NCBI GenBank assembly: GCA_009783805.1
Contig: WRCU01000070.1
Span: 1 to 7,486, forward strand
Direction of reading: 5' to 3'
Origin: Oscillospiraceae bacterium
Lineage (GTDB): Bacteria > Bacillota > Clostridia > WRCU01
DNA: 7,486 nucleotides
A program made the position numbers and the translations under genes. The notes beneath the pieces are model-generated. The model saw only the letters and a program-made list of their open reading frames with translations, was not told the DNA's origin and made no database searches. Positions within the stretch are counted from its first letter, which is position 1. Every line of letters starts with the position of its first letter. This document shows positions 1-7,486 of the stretch, piece after piece.

Positions 1-1502
1 ACATCCATGACCTCATGGACGAGCGCAGGCCCATGGAACGGTACCTTTACGAGGAGTTCCTGAAGCAGCGCAACTTCGGGATCATCTGCCGGTACGACAT
101 ATCGAGGGGCCTCACCTTCCTCGAGAAGGCGATGGAGGGCGAGTTCGTCAGGGTCACGGACCTTTCCGCGAGGGACAGGTTCGCGTCGCCCCCTTCCAAG
201 ATCTTCCCATACATCGACACGGCCCTGAAGTCGACCAAGATGGCCGTCTTCATCGACCACGCCGAGAAGATCATACCGTCTTCCGACGTCTCCGGCCTGA
301 ACATGGAGGAGCGGTCGTCGCTCATATGGCTGTGCGAGTGGTCCACGAACTCGAGGATATCGGCGAACGGCAGCGTCGTCTGCCTCCTCTCGGAGAACCT
401 GGAGTCCGTCAACCGCGAGCTCATAAGCTCCTCATACAAGGTGGAGCCCGTTCTGGTGAACCTGCCCAACCAGGAGGAGCGCGAGTCGTACATAAAATTC
501 CTGCTGTCCGGCGAGTCGGCCAAGTCCAAGCTGTCGATGCGCGAGTTCTCGCAGCTCTCCTCGGGCCTGAGCCGCAAGGCCATCAAGGACATCAAGCTGC
601 GGGCCGAGGCGGAGGGCGTGCCCATAAGCTTCGAGTTCATCAAGGAGAAGAAACAGTCGGTGCTCCAGAAGGAGTACGGGGACGTGCTGGAGTTCATATA
701 CCCGGAGATCGGGTTCGAGAACATAGCGGGCATGGACAAGGCAAAAAGTTACCTGCTCAGGAACGTCGTGGAGCCGATAAAGAAGGGGGACCTGCGGCGG
801 GTCCCGATGGGCGTCATGCTGTGCGGGCCTTCGGGCACCGGGAAGACGATGCTCGTGAACGCGCTGGCCAAGACCAGCGGCTTCAACTGCGTGAAGATCG
901 ACATGTCGCGCATCCTGGGCCAGTACGTCGGCGTGAGCGAGAAGAACTTTAAAAAATGCCTCTTGGGCGCCCAATCCCAGCAGCCCGTCATCATATTCGT
1001 CGACGAGATAGATACGGCCTTCTCCAGGGGCGACAAGGGCGACAGCGGCGTCAGCAGGAACATCTTCAGCGAGTTCCTCCAATTCACGTCCAACACGCGG
1101 AACAGGGGGAAGATAATCTTCATCGCAGCCACGAACAGGCCCGACCTTCTGGACCCGGCGCTCAAGAGGGCCGGCCGGTTCGACAAAAAGATCCCCATAC
1201 TCCTGCCGGGCGAGCCCGAGAGGGCGGAGATGTTCGGGATCATGATAAAGAAGTACCGGTTCAAGACGGACGTCACGGACTTCGCCCGGATGGCCGCCTC
1301 GACGGATTCGTACACCGGGGCGGAGATCGAGACGGTGGTGAGGAAGGCCTATGAGCTGGCCTGTGAGGCCCCCAGCGGGAAGGGGCTGCTCACGGAGGGC
1401 ATCCTCATGTCGGCCATCGACAAGTGCAGGCCCAACACCCAGCAGATCGAGTTCATGACCGAGATGGCCATCGGCGAGTGCGATGACATAGACTTATTGT
1501 GA
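1..1502 (+). CDS. AAA+ ATPase with degenerate first and intact second ATPase domain (5' partial)
   Basis: This is a cytoplasmic ATP-driven remodelling or unfolding ATPase of the CDC48/Ycf46-like AAA class; its substrate is unknown. The frame is open to the left edge and the first in-window ATG (base 15) has no Shine-Dalgarno, so the true start is probably upstream. Numbering from that ATG, residues 15-165 resemble an AAA core that has lost activity: the Walker B-like strand reads FIDHAEK (79-85), with His where the catalytic Glu belongs. Residues 230-450 are a complete AAA module: Walker A GPSGTGKT (271-278), Walker B IIFVDEID (326-333), sensor 1 Asn374 in ATNRPD, arginine fingers Arg385 and Arg388, and the helical-lid motif TGAEIE (434-439). 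No membrane segment or zinc-protease motif is present, so it is not FtsH. It ends with TGA, 94 bases before the FIST gene. The class is certain; the biological role is not. Confidence 0.9.
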   Translation, partial: IHDLMDERRPMERYLYEEFLKQRNFGIICRYDISRGLTFLEKAMEGEFVRVTDLSARDRFASPPSKIFPYIDTALKSTKMAVFIDHAEKIIPSSDVSGLNMEERSSLIWLCEWSTNSRISANGSVVCLLSENLESVNRELISSSYKVEPVLVNLPNQEERESYIKFLLSGESAKSKLSMREFSQLSSGLSRKAIKDIKLRAEAEGVPISFEFIKEKKQSVLQKEYGDVLEFIYPEIGFENIAGMDKAKSYLLRNVVEPIKKGDLRRVPMGVMLCGPSGTGKTMLVNALAKTSGFNCVKIDMSRILGQYVGVSEKNFKKCLLGAQSQQPVIIFVDEIDTAFSRGDKGDSGVSRNIFSEFLQFTSNTRNRGKIIFIAATNRPDLLDPALKRAGRFDKKIPILLPGEPERAEMFGIMIKKYRFKTDVTDFARMAASTDSYTGAEIETVVRKAYELACEAPSGKGLLTEGILMSAIDKCRPNTQQIEFMTEMAIGECDDIDLL

Positions 1503-1528
1503 AAAAAAATGCAATTTATGTGGTATCG

Positions 1529-1537
1529 TATAAAAAT
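1529..1537 (+). promoter_or_regulatory. TATA-like promoter element upstream of the FIST gene
   Basis: TATAAAAAT stands in a locally A+T-rich patch between two G+C-rich genes, 60 bases before the FIST start codon. In an archaeon this would be a good box A, placing the transcript start near 1560. In a bacterium it could be a -10 region, but I see no convincing -35 hexamer. It suggests that the FIST-kinase pair can be transcribed separately from the ATPase gene. Confidence 0.35.
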
Positions 1538-1542
1538 TGCCA

Positions 1543-1576
1543 ATCGCCCGCCGTGCGGCCCCACTTAAGGGGCGAT
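1543..1576 (+). promoter_or_regulatory. GC-rich inverted repeat in the FIST leader
   Basis: ATCGCCC (1543-1549) is perfectly complementary to GGGCGAT (1570-1576). Inside it, GCC-GTGC-GGC (1550-1559) can form a small hairpin, and CCCC (1559-1562) can pair with GGGG (1569-1572) as an alternative that competes with the outer stem. No T-run follows, so an intrinsic terminator is unlikely. The structure ends nine bases before the purine-rich AAGGAAGG ribosome-binding site (1583-1590), so it may be a leader element or an operator. It matches no riboswitch I recognise. Confidence 0.35.
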
Positions 1577-1596
1577 AGCCGAAAGGAAGGCCTGAC

Positions 1597-2772
1597 ATGA
1601 CCAAGTGCGCCAGCGCCCACACCTACGAGATCGACGACCCTGAGGCGGCGTGCGCCGAGATAAAGGCCCAGCTCGACTCGAAGCTTAGCCTGTTGAAAAA
1701 TTCCGTGGGCATAGTGGCCTGCCATACCGAGTACATCGGCAGCGGGGCCCTGAGGCGCATATGCGAGAGCCTGCCGTTTGAGGTCGTGGGCTTCACCACC
1801 GCCGTACAGGCCGTCGACGGCGAGTACGGCGAGTTGATACTGACGCTCTTCGTGATCACCTCCGACGACTCATGGTTCGTCACCGGGACCACGGGCGACC
1901 TGGAGGCCGGCATCGAGGGCCCCATAGACTCGGCCGTCGCGCGCGCGGTGGCCGGGGCGGGCGCCCCGCCGAAGCTGGCCCTATTGTTTCCGCCGCTCAT
2001 ACTCAAGTATTCCGGCGACACGTATGTGGAGGCCTTCGGCAAGGCGCTGCCGAACGTCCCGCTGTTCGGCCCGCTGGCCATAGACGACTCGATGTCGTTC
2101 GACCAGGCCGAGACGGTGTTCCGGGGCGGCACGGCACGGTCCTCGATGCCTTTCGTGCTATGCTACGGCGCGATCAGCCCCCGATTCATCGTGGGGACGT
2201 TCCCGGACGGCAAGTCCATGCCGTACAAGGGCGAGATCACCAAGTCATGCGGCTCCGTCGTGAGCGAGATCAACGGCGTCAACGCCTACAAATACTTCGA
2301 AGGCATCGGCTTCACCGCGAACGGCGACCTCGCCGACAGCTTCAAGCTCGTGCCTTTCTCGATCGACCAAAGGAGGCGCGGGGACTACGACGGCATACCC
2401 GTCATCAGGGGCGTGGCGTTCTTCGCGGAGGACGGCTCGGCCGTGTTCCGCGGCGACGTCGACGAAGGCTCCGTCTTCTCGCTGCTGACGAGCGAGTCCT
2501 CCGACGTGCTGTCCGCGACCGGGAAGGCAGTGGAGGGGCTGAACGCCATGCCCGACGTGAATGGGGCCCTCATCTTCCCGTGCATAGGCAGGAGGATCAT
2601 GACCATCAGCGAGCACCCCCTGGTCGAGCTGGAGACGGTCGCCAAGACCATCGACCCGGGCATACCTTACATGATCGGGTACGCGGGCGGCGAGATCTGC
2701 CCCACGCTCATGAAGGGCGGCGTGCCCACCAACCGCTACCACAACTATTCGGTAGTCATACTGGTCATATAA
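1597..2772 (+). CDS. FIST domain (FIST_N/FIST_C) putative ligand-sensing signal protein
   Basis: This is a 391-residue soluble protein made of FIST_N (about 36-215) and FIST_C (about 230-370). FIST domains are predicted intracellular sensors of small molecules that work with histidine kinases or cyclic-nucleotide enzymes; the ligand here is unknown. Family features that I recognise are NSVGIVACH (35-43), the strand EVVGFTTAV (62-70), the basic Cys motif FPCIGRR (327-333) and the C-terminal YAGGEICPT (362-370) followed by NRYHNYS (379-385). There is no signal peptide, membrane segment or output domain, so it must act on a partner. The start is fixed by an in-frame TAG at 1576-1578 and by AAGGAAGG six bases before the ATG. 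The kinase gene follows after 42 bases with its own strong ribosome-binding site, and that kinase is the obvious partner. Family assignment is firm; the signalling role is inferred. Confidence 0.9.
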   Translation: MTKCASAHTYEIDDPEAACAEIKAQLDSKLSLLKNSVGIVACHTEYIGSGALRRICESLPFEVVGFTTAVQAVDGEYGELILTLFVITSDDSWFVTGTTGDLEAGIEGPIDSAVARAVAGAGAPPKLALLFPPLILKYSGDTYVEAFGKALPNVPLFGPLAIDDSMSFDQAETVFRGGTARSSMPFVLCYGAISPRFIVGTFPDGKSMPYKGEITKSCGSVVSEINGVNAYKYFEGIGFTANGDLADSFKLVPFSIDQRRRGDYDGIPVIRGVAFFAEDGSAVFRGDVDEGSVFSLLTSESSDVLSATGKAVEGLNAMPDVNGALIFPCIGRRIMTISEHPLVELETVAKTIDPGIPYMIGYAGGEICPTLMKGGVPTNRYHNYSVVILVI

Positions 2773-2801
2773 GCCATCGGCAGGCCAAATTTTGCGTCGC
2801 C

Positions 2802-2807
2802 GGAGGT
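2802..2807 (+). promoter_or_regulatory. Shine-Dalgarno GGAGGT of the hybrid kinase gene
   Basis: GGAGGT lies seven bases before the ATG at 2815 and is a near-ideal ribosome-binding site. It sets the kinase start. The 42-base FIST-kinase spacer holds nothing else that looks like a promoter or terminator, which supports one transcript. Confidence 0.8.
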
Positions 2808-2814
2808 AGCGCGG

Positions 2815-4944
<2,130 letters not shown>

Positions 4945-5060
4945 GCCTATAAACGTTAATAATGATAGTTAAGTTAATATAATATATATTTTATTTTATT
5001 ATTATTTATCAAAATAATTTTATATAATTCACAACAATATTTATCCATAAATTCGCCATA
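4945..5060. other. Extremely A+T-rich intergenic island
   Basis: The sequence changes abruptly from G+C-rich coding DNA to an almost pure A/T stretch, about 4952-5060. It contains TATAAT at 4978-4983 and again at 5023-5028, and a TTTTATATAATT block at 5018-5029 that would be an excellent archaeal box A. Runs such as TATTTTATTTTATTATTATTTAT (about 4986-5008) could serve as an archaeal-type T-rich terminator for the kinase transcript. No GC-stem intrinsic terminator is visible. The island most likely combines termination of the FIST-kinase unit with the promoter of the secreted-protein gene. With this composition, individual TATA matches are weak evidence. Confidence 0.5.
5018..5029 (+). promoter_or_regulatory. 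Candidate promoter core for the secreted-protein gene
   Basis: TTTTATATAATT contains both an archaeal box A-like TTTATATA and a perfect bacterial -10 hexamer TATAAT (5023-5028). The only -35-like sequence at a suitable distance (TTATTA, 4999-5004) is poor. If used, transcription would start about 5035-5050 and give a leader of roughly 270 bases before the ATG at 5318. The low complexity of the region keeps confidence low. Confidence 0.3.
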
Positions 5061-5199
5061 CTTTACAACCCATTAATAATCATGTCACGAAAGTGCATCA
5101 CTATACCATTTTTGTAACCGTCGTGATACAATGGGTCCACCATTTCAAATATCTGGCAAGGGAGGCGATTTCTGACGTCGGCATAAGGTAACCCTAGGA

Positions 5200-5297
5200 G
5201 AACCCCAACTCCAAAAAAGAGGCCGCTTCACCACGCTGCGCGTCAGCAGCATGGTTGAAAACAGGGAACCCCAACCCCACAACAAAAGAGGCGATTC
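5200..5297 (+). repeat. Imperfect direct repeat pair in the leader
   Basis: Copy 1 (5200-5228) and copy 2 (5266-5297) share GAACCCCAAC, then a Y-C-C and A-rich stretch, then AAAAGAGGC followed by a T-rich end. They are offset by 66 bases and differ by a 3-base insertion and a few substitutions. A shorter relative, GGAGGCGATTTCT (5161-5173), matches the 3' half of copy 2. An imperfect stem (5227-5260) lies between the copies. Both copies can pair with bases around the GGAGGA ribosome-binding site of the downstream gene. Confidence 0.6.
5227..5260. repeat. Imperfect inverted repeat between the leader repeats
   Basis: TTCACCACGCTG (5227-5238) faces CAGCATGGTTGAA (5247-5259) across a short loop. 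Pairing is complete except for one C/A mismatch and one bulged T on the + strand; on the - strand the mismatch becomes a G-U wobble. It could be a leader hairpin or a protein-binding palindrome. There is no T-tract after it, so it is not an intrinsic terminator. Confidence 0.4.
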
Positions 5298-5307
5298 TAT
5301 GTGGTTT

Positions 5308-5313
5308 GGAGGA
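5308..5313 (+). promoter_or_regulatory. Shine-Dalgarno GGAGGA that sets the secreted-protein start
   Basis: GGAGGA ends four bases before the ATG at 5318. It selects this ATG over the in-frame ATG at 5342 and over the longer open frame upstream, and it leaves a proper signal peptide at the N terminus. The element TTTGGAG (5305-5311) is an exact complement of CTCCAAA (5209-5215) in the leader. Confidence 0.75.
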
Positions 5314-5317
5314 TTTC

Positions 5318-7486
5318 ATGGGCAGAACGAGGAAGTCGGCAATGAAGGCGTCGTCACTAACCCTTTCCTTGGTGATGGTGATAGGCATGCTCACAGGCTT
5401 GTCCTTCACCTCTGCGGCGAACCCACTCGTGGCCCCCCCTGGCGAGATAAGGGCGGAGGTATATCGGAATGACTTCGATAGCCTGGACGGTATCGGCGGA
5501 CATCAATGGACCGACGGTCCGACTCTCATGAGCGAGAACGGGGACAACTTCGCGAGGTTCCCCGCGTCCGATTCATTTTCGCATTTGCTGGCGCCCGAGT
5601 TCGTCCCCGTGATCGGGCAGACATACATTGCCAGCATCACGTACAGGACGGACGGCAACGCCGATGCTAGAAGAGAATTCGGCGTGTACACCGGTTGCCA
5701 AACATGGACCATGTGGACCGGAAATATCAACTGGTGGTGTTTGTTAAGCATGCCCGCCGTGACCGAATGGGCGACCGCGTACGTCACGTTCGTAGGGAAG
5801 ACACTTGAAGGCGACTCAGGGTACGCGCCTCAACTCGAGTTCCTTTTTGACAGGACGCAGAGCGGTAATAATGCGCACGGCACCTGGGACGTCACGTCGC
5901 TCGTAGTCAACGTTTTCACCCCATCGGGCGAACCCGGCGACCCTGGGGACCCGGGAAGTCCGATCGAAGGCGAATTGATTTACCTCAACCAATTCGACGA
6001 CCCAATGGATTGCGGATTCGACTCATGGGCAAGGGACGGTTTATGGCTGGCCGGAACGGATGAGCTTTACGGCAATTACGTAAGGCTGACGAGCGAGCCT
6101 CCGAACAAAGCCTTTATCGACGCCGCCCATGTCCATCAATTCAATGAGATGGCGGCTGCAAATAAACAATACATATTAAGCGTCACCTATAGGACGACCG
6201 GCGCGTCCGTCCCCAGATATGTCGGGGTCGGGGGATTATGGCAAAATCATAGTCCCAATGATTGGTGGGGCACCATCAACCTGCCCGATACATTTGAATG
6301 GAAAACAATAACAGCAGTATTTACCTATCCCGGCGGCATAGGTTGGGCGCCTTACATCAACTGGTCGGGGGGGGTATATGAGGCTGACGCGGAACTGCAT
6401 ATTGCCGAAATAAAGATCTCGGAATATGCAGGCGACGCAAACCCCGATCCCGACCCGATCATATGCCCCGTCTGCGGCGAGGACCCGTGCGTATGCGAGC
6501 CCGTCATAGACGACGCCATATGGAAGCTGGACGTTAATAACCCCAATGGCGGCAGGGTAGGCGGCCATCAGGACGGCGGACCGCCCGCGACGCTGTCCGA
6601 CCCGACGTACGGGCCGTATGCCAGGAACTACGGCGACTTCGTCAGCATCTTCGACCTGGGATCCGTATGCAGGGACTCGGGCAAGGCGTATGAGTTGTCC
6701 ATTATATACCGGACGAACGACGCGCCGGGCGTGACCAACATCGTCGCCGTGGGCTTCGGCAACAGCGGCTATTGGGTCCCGTGGCCGGAAAACGACTATA
6801 CGGATAAGTCGGTTTGGGCGAACTATGCCGATGTACCGATGACCGAGGCTTGGGCTACCGAGAGCTTCACGTTCTTCGGCGGCACGGGCTGCAGGCTCGT
6901 CCTCAGGCAGACCCCGGGCGGCGCGAACGTATGGGACATCGCCTCGCTCAAGATAACCGAGGTTGCCTACAGCGTCGACAAGTCGGTCTTGGGATCGACG
7001 ATCGCGGAGGCCGAAGGCTTGGCGGAATATTTGTACACGCCGGCCTCCTGGTCGTCCTTGCAGGCCGCCCTCACCTCGGCGAAGCTGGCCTTCGCCTCCC
7101 CTGTCGGGCAGGCGGCGGTCGACCAGGCCGAAGCCGCGCTGGCCGAGGCGATCGATGCTTTGGCCTTTAAAACAGCGGCTGACTTAAAAGACATCCTTCA
7201 AGGCTTAATCGACTCCGTGGCCGACTATGAGGCCAATGATTGGAAGGAGATTAGCTGGCAAGACTTCGCCGACGCGCTGGCCGCGGCCATGGCCGTCATC
7301 GCCGACGCTGACGCTTACTCCGGCGCGGTGGCCTACGCCTACGAGGAGCTGGTCGGGGCCATAGGCCGGCTGGCGCCGTACGAGGGCGACCCCAACGATA
7401 ATATCGGCAGGAATTACTTCCCGCAAGGCGACTTCGCGACCGGCACGACCGGCTGGATAGGCGACACAAACAACATAGTGGCGAAC
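5318..7486 (+). CDS. Large secreted modular protein with triplicated beta-type modules and FIVAR repeats (3' partial)
   Basis: This frame runs 723 codons without a stop to the window end. It begins after a strong Shine-Dalgarno and has a signal peptide: Arg/Lys at 3, 5, 6 and 10, a hydrophobic core about 13-30, and likely cleavage near SAA-N (32-35). Three homologous modules follow (about 47-200, 219-370, 400-549), each with a Y-x-x-S-x-x-YRT core (YRT at 109, 291, 464), a Trp-rich middle strand and a closing strand like WDVTSLVVNV. They suggest jelly-roll, carbohydrate-binding-like domains. Linkers are a collagen-like G-x-P run (204-215) and an Asp/Pro and Cys segment, CPVCGEDPCVCEP (383-395). 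FIVAR-type helical repeats occupy about 552-616 and, more weakly, 620-686. Residues 696-723 begin a CBM4/9-like domain (GDFATGTTGW). No catalytic domain is visible yet. I infer an extracellular or surface protein that binds polysaccharide; an enzyme or anchor may lie beyond the window. Confidence 0.88.
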   Translation, partial: MGRTRKSAMKASSLTLSLVMVIGMLTGLSFTSAANPLVAPPGEIRAEVYRNDFDSLDGIGGHQWTDGPTLMSENGDNFARFPASDSFSHLLAPEFVPVIGQTYIASITYRTDGNADARREFGVYTGCQTWTMWTGNINWWCLLSMPAVTEWATAYVTFVGKTLEGDSGYAPQLEFLFDRTQSGNNAHGTWDVTSLVVNVFTPSGEPGDPGDPGSPIEGELIYLNQFDDPMDCGFDSWARDGLWLAGTDELYGNYVRLTSEPPNKAFIDAAHVHQFNEMAAANKQYILSVTYRTTGASVPRYVGVGGLWQNHSPNDWWGTINLPDTFEWKTITAVFTYPGGIGWAPYINWSGGVYEADAELHIAEIKISEYAGDANPDPDPIICPVCGEDPCVCEPVIDDAIWKLDVNNPNGGRVGGHQDGGPPATLSDPTYGPYARNYGDFVSIFDLGSVCRDSGKAYELSIIYRTNDAPGVTNIVAVGFGNSGYWVPWPENDYTDKSVWANYADVPMTEAWATESFTFFGGTGCRLVLRQTPGGANVWDIASLKITEVAYSVDKSVLGSTIAEAEGLAEYLYTPASWSSLQAALTSAKLAFASPVGQAAVDQAEAALAEAIDALAFKTAADLKDILQGLIDSVADYEANDWKEISWQDFADALAAAMAVIADADAYSGAVAYAYEELVGAIGRLAPYEGDPNDNIGRNYFPQGDFATGTTGWIGDTNNIVAN
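5456..5917 (+). repeat. Secreted-protein module 1
   Basis: Residues 47-200 start with VYRNDFDS, carry the core QTYIASITYRT (101-111) and the Trp-rich stretch around 130-140, and end with WDVTSLVVNVF (190-200). This copy has the longest segment between the Trp-rich strand and the end. Its boundaries are estimated from alignment by eye with modules 2 and 3. Confidence 0.6.
5972..6427 (+). repeat. Secreted-protein module 2
   Basis: Residues 219-370 start with LIYLNQFDDP, carry KQYILSVTYRT (283-293), then NDWWGTINLP (314-323), and close with LHIAEIKISEY (360-370). This copy has visibly more A/T-ending codons than module 3 and contains the G8 tract at 6367-6374. Confidence 0.6.
6515..6964 (+). 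repeat. Secreted-protein module 3
   Basis: Residues 400-549 start with AIWKLDVNNP, carry KAYELSIIYRT (456-466), then a Trp-rich strand about 486-500, and close with VWDIASLKITEV (538-549). It follows the Cys-rich linker directly and leads into the helical FIVAR region. Confidence 0.6.
6971..7165 (+). other. FIVAR-type helical domain 1
   Basis: Residues about 552-616 fit the FIVAR pattern of bacterial surface and secreted proteins: a first helix ending in LAEYLYTP, the conserved Y-TPASW-SLQAAL start of the second helix (572-585), and a third helix AAVDQAEAALAEAIDAL (599-615). FIVAR domains act as helical spacers or binding modules in cell-wall and glycan-associated proteins. Confidence 0.75.
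7175..7375 (+). other. Degenerate FIVAR-like helical repeat 2
   Basis: Residues about 620-686 again form three amphipathic, Ala-rich helices: ADLKDILQGLIDSV, then SWQDFADALAAAMAVI, then a helix ending VGAIGRLAP. The spacing matches the first FIVAR domain, but the Y-TP motif is replaced by YEANDWKEISW. Confidence 0.5.

Larger units (their letters stand above)
5061..5317 (+). other. Possible structured leader upstream of the secreted-protein gene
   Basis: No convincing gene lies here. The sequence holds a small hairpin with a GAAA tetraloop (5082-5098: ATG, bulged T, CAC, loop, GTGCAT). It also has ATCAC/GTGAT (5097-5101/5123-5127), and AATGG (5130-5134) that can pair with CCATT on either side (5106-5110 or 5140-5144). 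An imperfect inverted repeat sits at 5227-5260 and a duplicated element at 5200-5228 and 5266-5297. G+C content rises gradually toward the gene. These features fit a regulated 5' leader, but I recognise no known riboswitch class, and short complementarities can arise by chance. Confidence 0.35.

Noticed and set aside
5150..5200. Possible cyclic di-GMP or other known riboswitch near GCATAAGGTAACCC
   Set aside because: The conserved core segments of the cyclic di-GMP-I, fluoride and cobalamin classes are not present in order; only a short resemblance remains.
5194..5409. 71-codon - strand reading frame with an internal repeat (xASFxxxGxGF-like)
   Set aside because: The repeat is only the translation of the DNA repeat pair; the frame overlaps the start of the real gene antisense and has no credible start signal.
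5251..5472. 73-codon + strand reading frame at the start of the secreted gene
   Set aside because: It lies in another frame over the signal peptide region of the 5318 gene, has no ribosome-binding site and shows no recognisable protein features.
6814..7170. 118-codon + strand frame inside the secreted gene
   Set aside because: It is out of frame with the signal-peptide gene, is Arg/Gly-rich as expected of a shadow frame, and the true frame shows a FIVAR domain here.

Overview
The window is a visibly G+C-rich prokaryotic segment (about 60% G+C in the genes, by eye) with every supported gene on the + strand. Codon use favours AGG for Arg and tolerates many ATA Ile codons, and the start codons that can be judged follow Shine-Dalgarno sequences. 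The FIST protein, the hybrid histidine kinase and the FIVAR-containing secreted protein resemble families I know best from anaerobic, often gut-associated bacteria such as Clostridia-like lineages. The ATA/AGG codon use and the TATA-like boxes in the spacers would also suit a G+C-rich methanogenic archaeon. I cannot settle the domain of life from this sequence.

Layout. (1) 1-1502: the 3' part of a gene for a two-domain AAA+ ATPase, with a degenerate first domain and a complete second one; its start lies before the window. (2) 1503-1596: a short spacer with a TATA-like box and a GC-rich inverted repeat. (3) 1597-2772: a FIST-domain putative ligand sensor. (4) 2815-4944: a soluble hybrid histidine kinase (coiled coil, PAS, HisKA, HATPase, two receivers), 42 bases downstream of the FIST gene and almost certainly cotranscribed with it. 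(5) 4945-5317: a 373-base spacer that starts extremely A+T-rich and becomes a possibly structured leader with a duplicated element able to pair with the next Shine-Dalgarno. (6) 5318-7486: a large gene, open to the window edge, for an exported modular protein. It has a signal peptide, three homologous beta-sandwich-like modules, two FIVAR-type helical repeats and the beginning of a further carbohydrate-binding-like module.

How they may work together. FIST and the kinase look like a cytoplasmic sensing pair feeding a phosphorelay whose Hpt and output proteins are elsewhere. The AAA+ ATPase points the same way but is separated by a possible promoter, so a functional tie is only suggested. The secreted protein looks like a cell-surface or extracellular carbohydrate-binding protein with its own control region. 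Its coding sequence contains a G8 and a C7 tract that could make expression variable. The items most worth pursuing are the uncharacterised triplicated module with its Cys-rich linker, the duplicated leader element, and the FIST-kinase pair.
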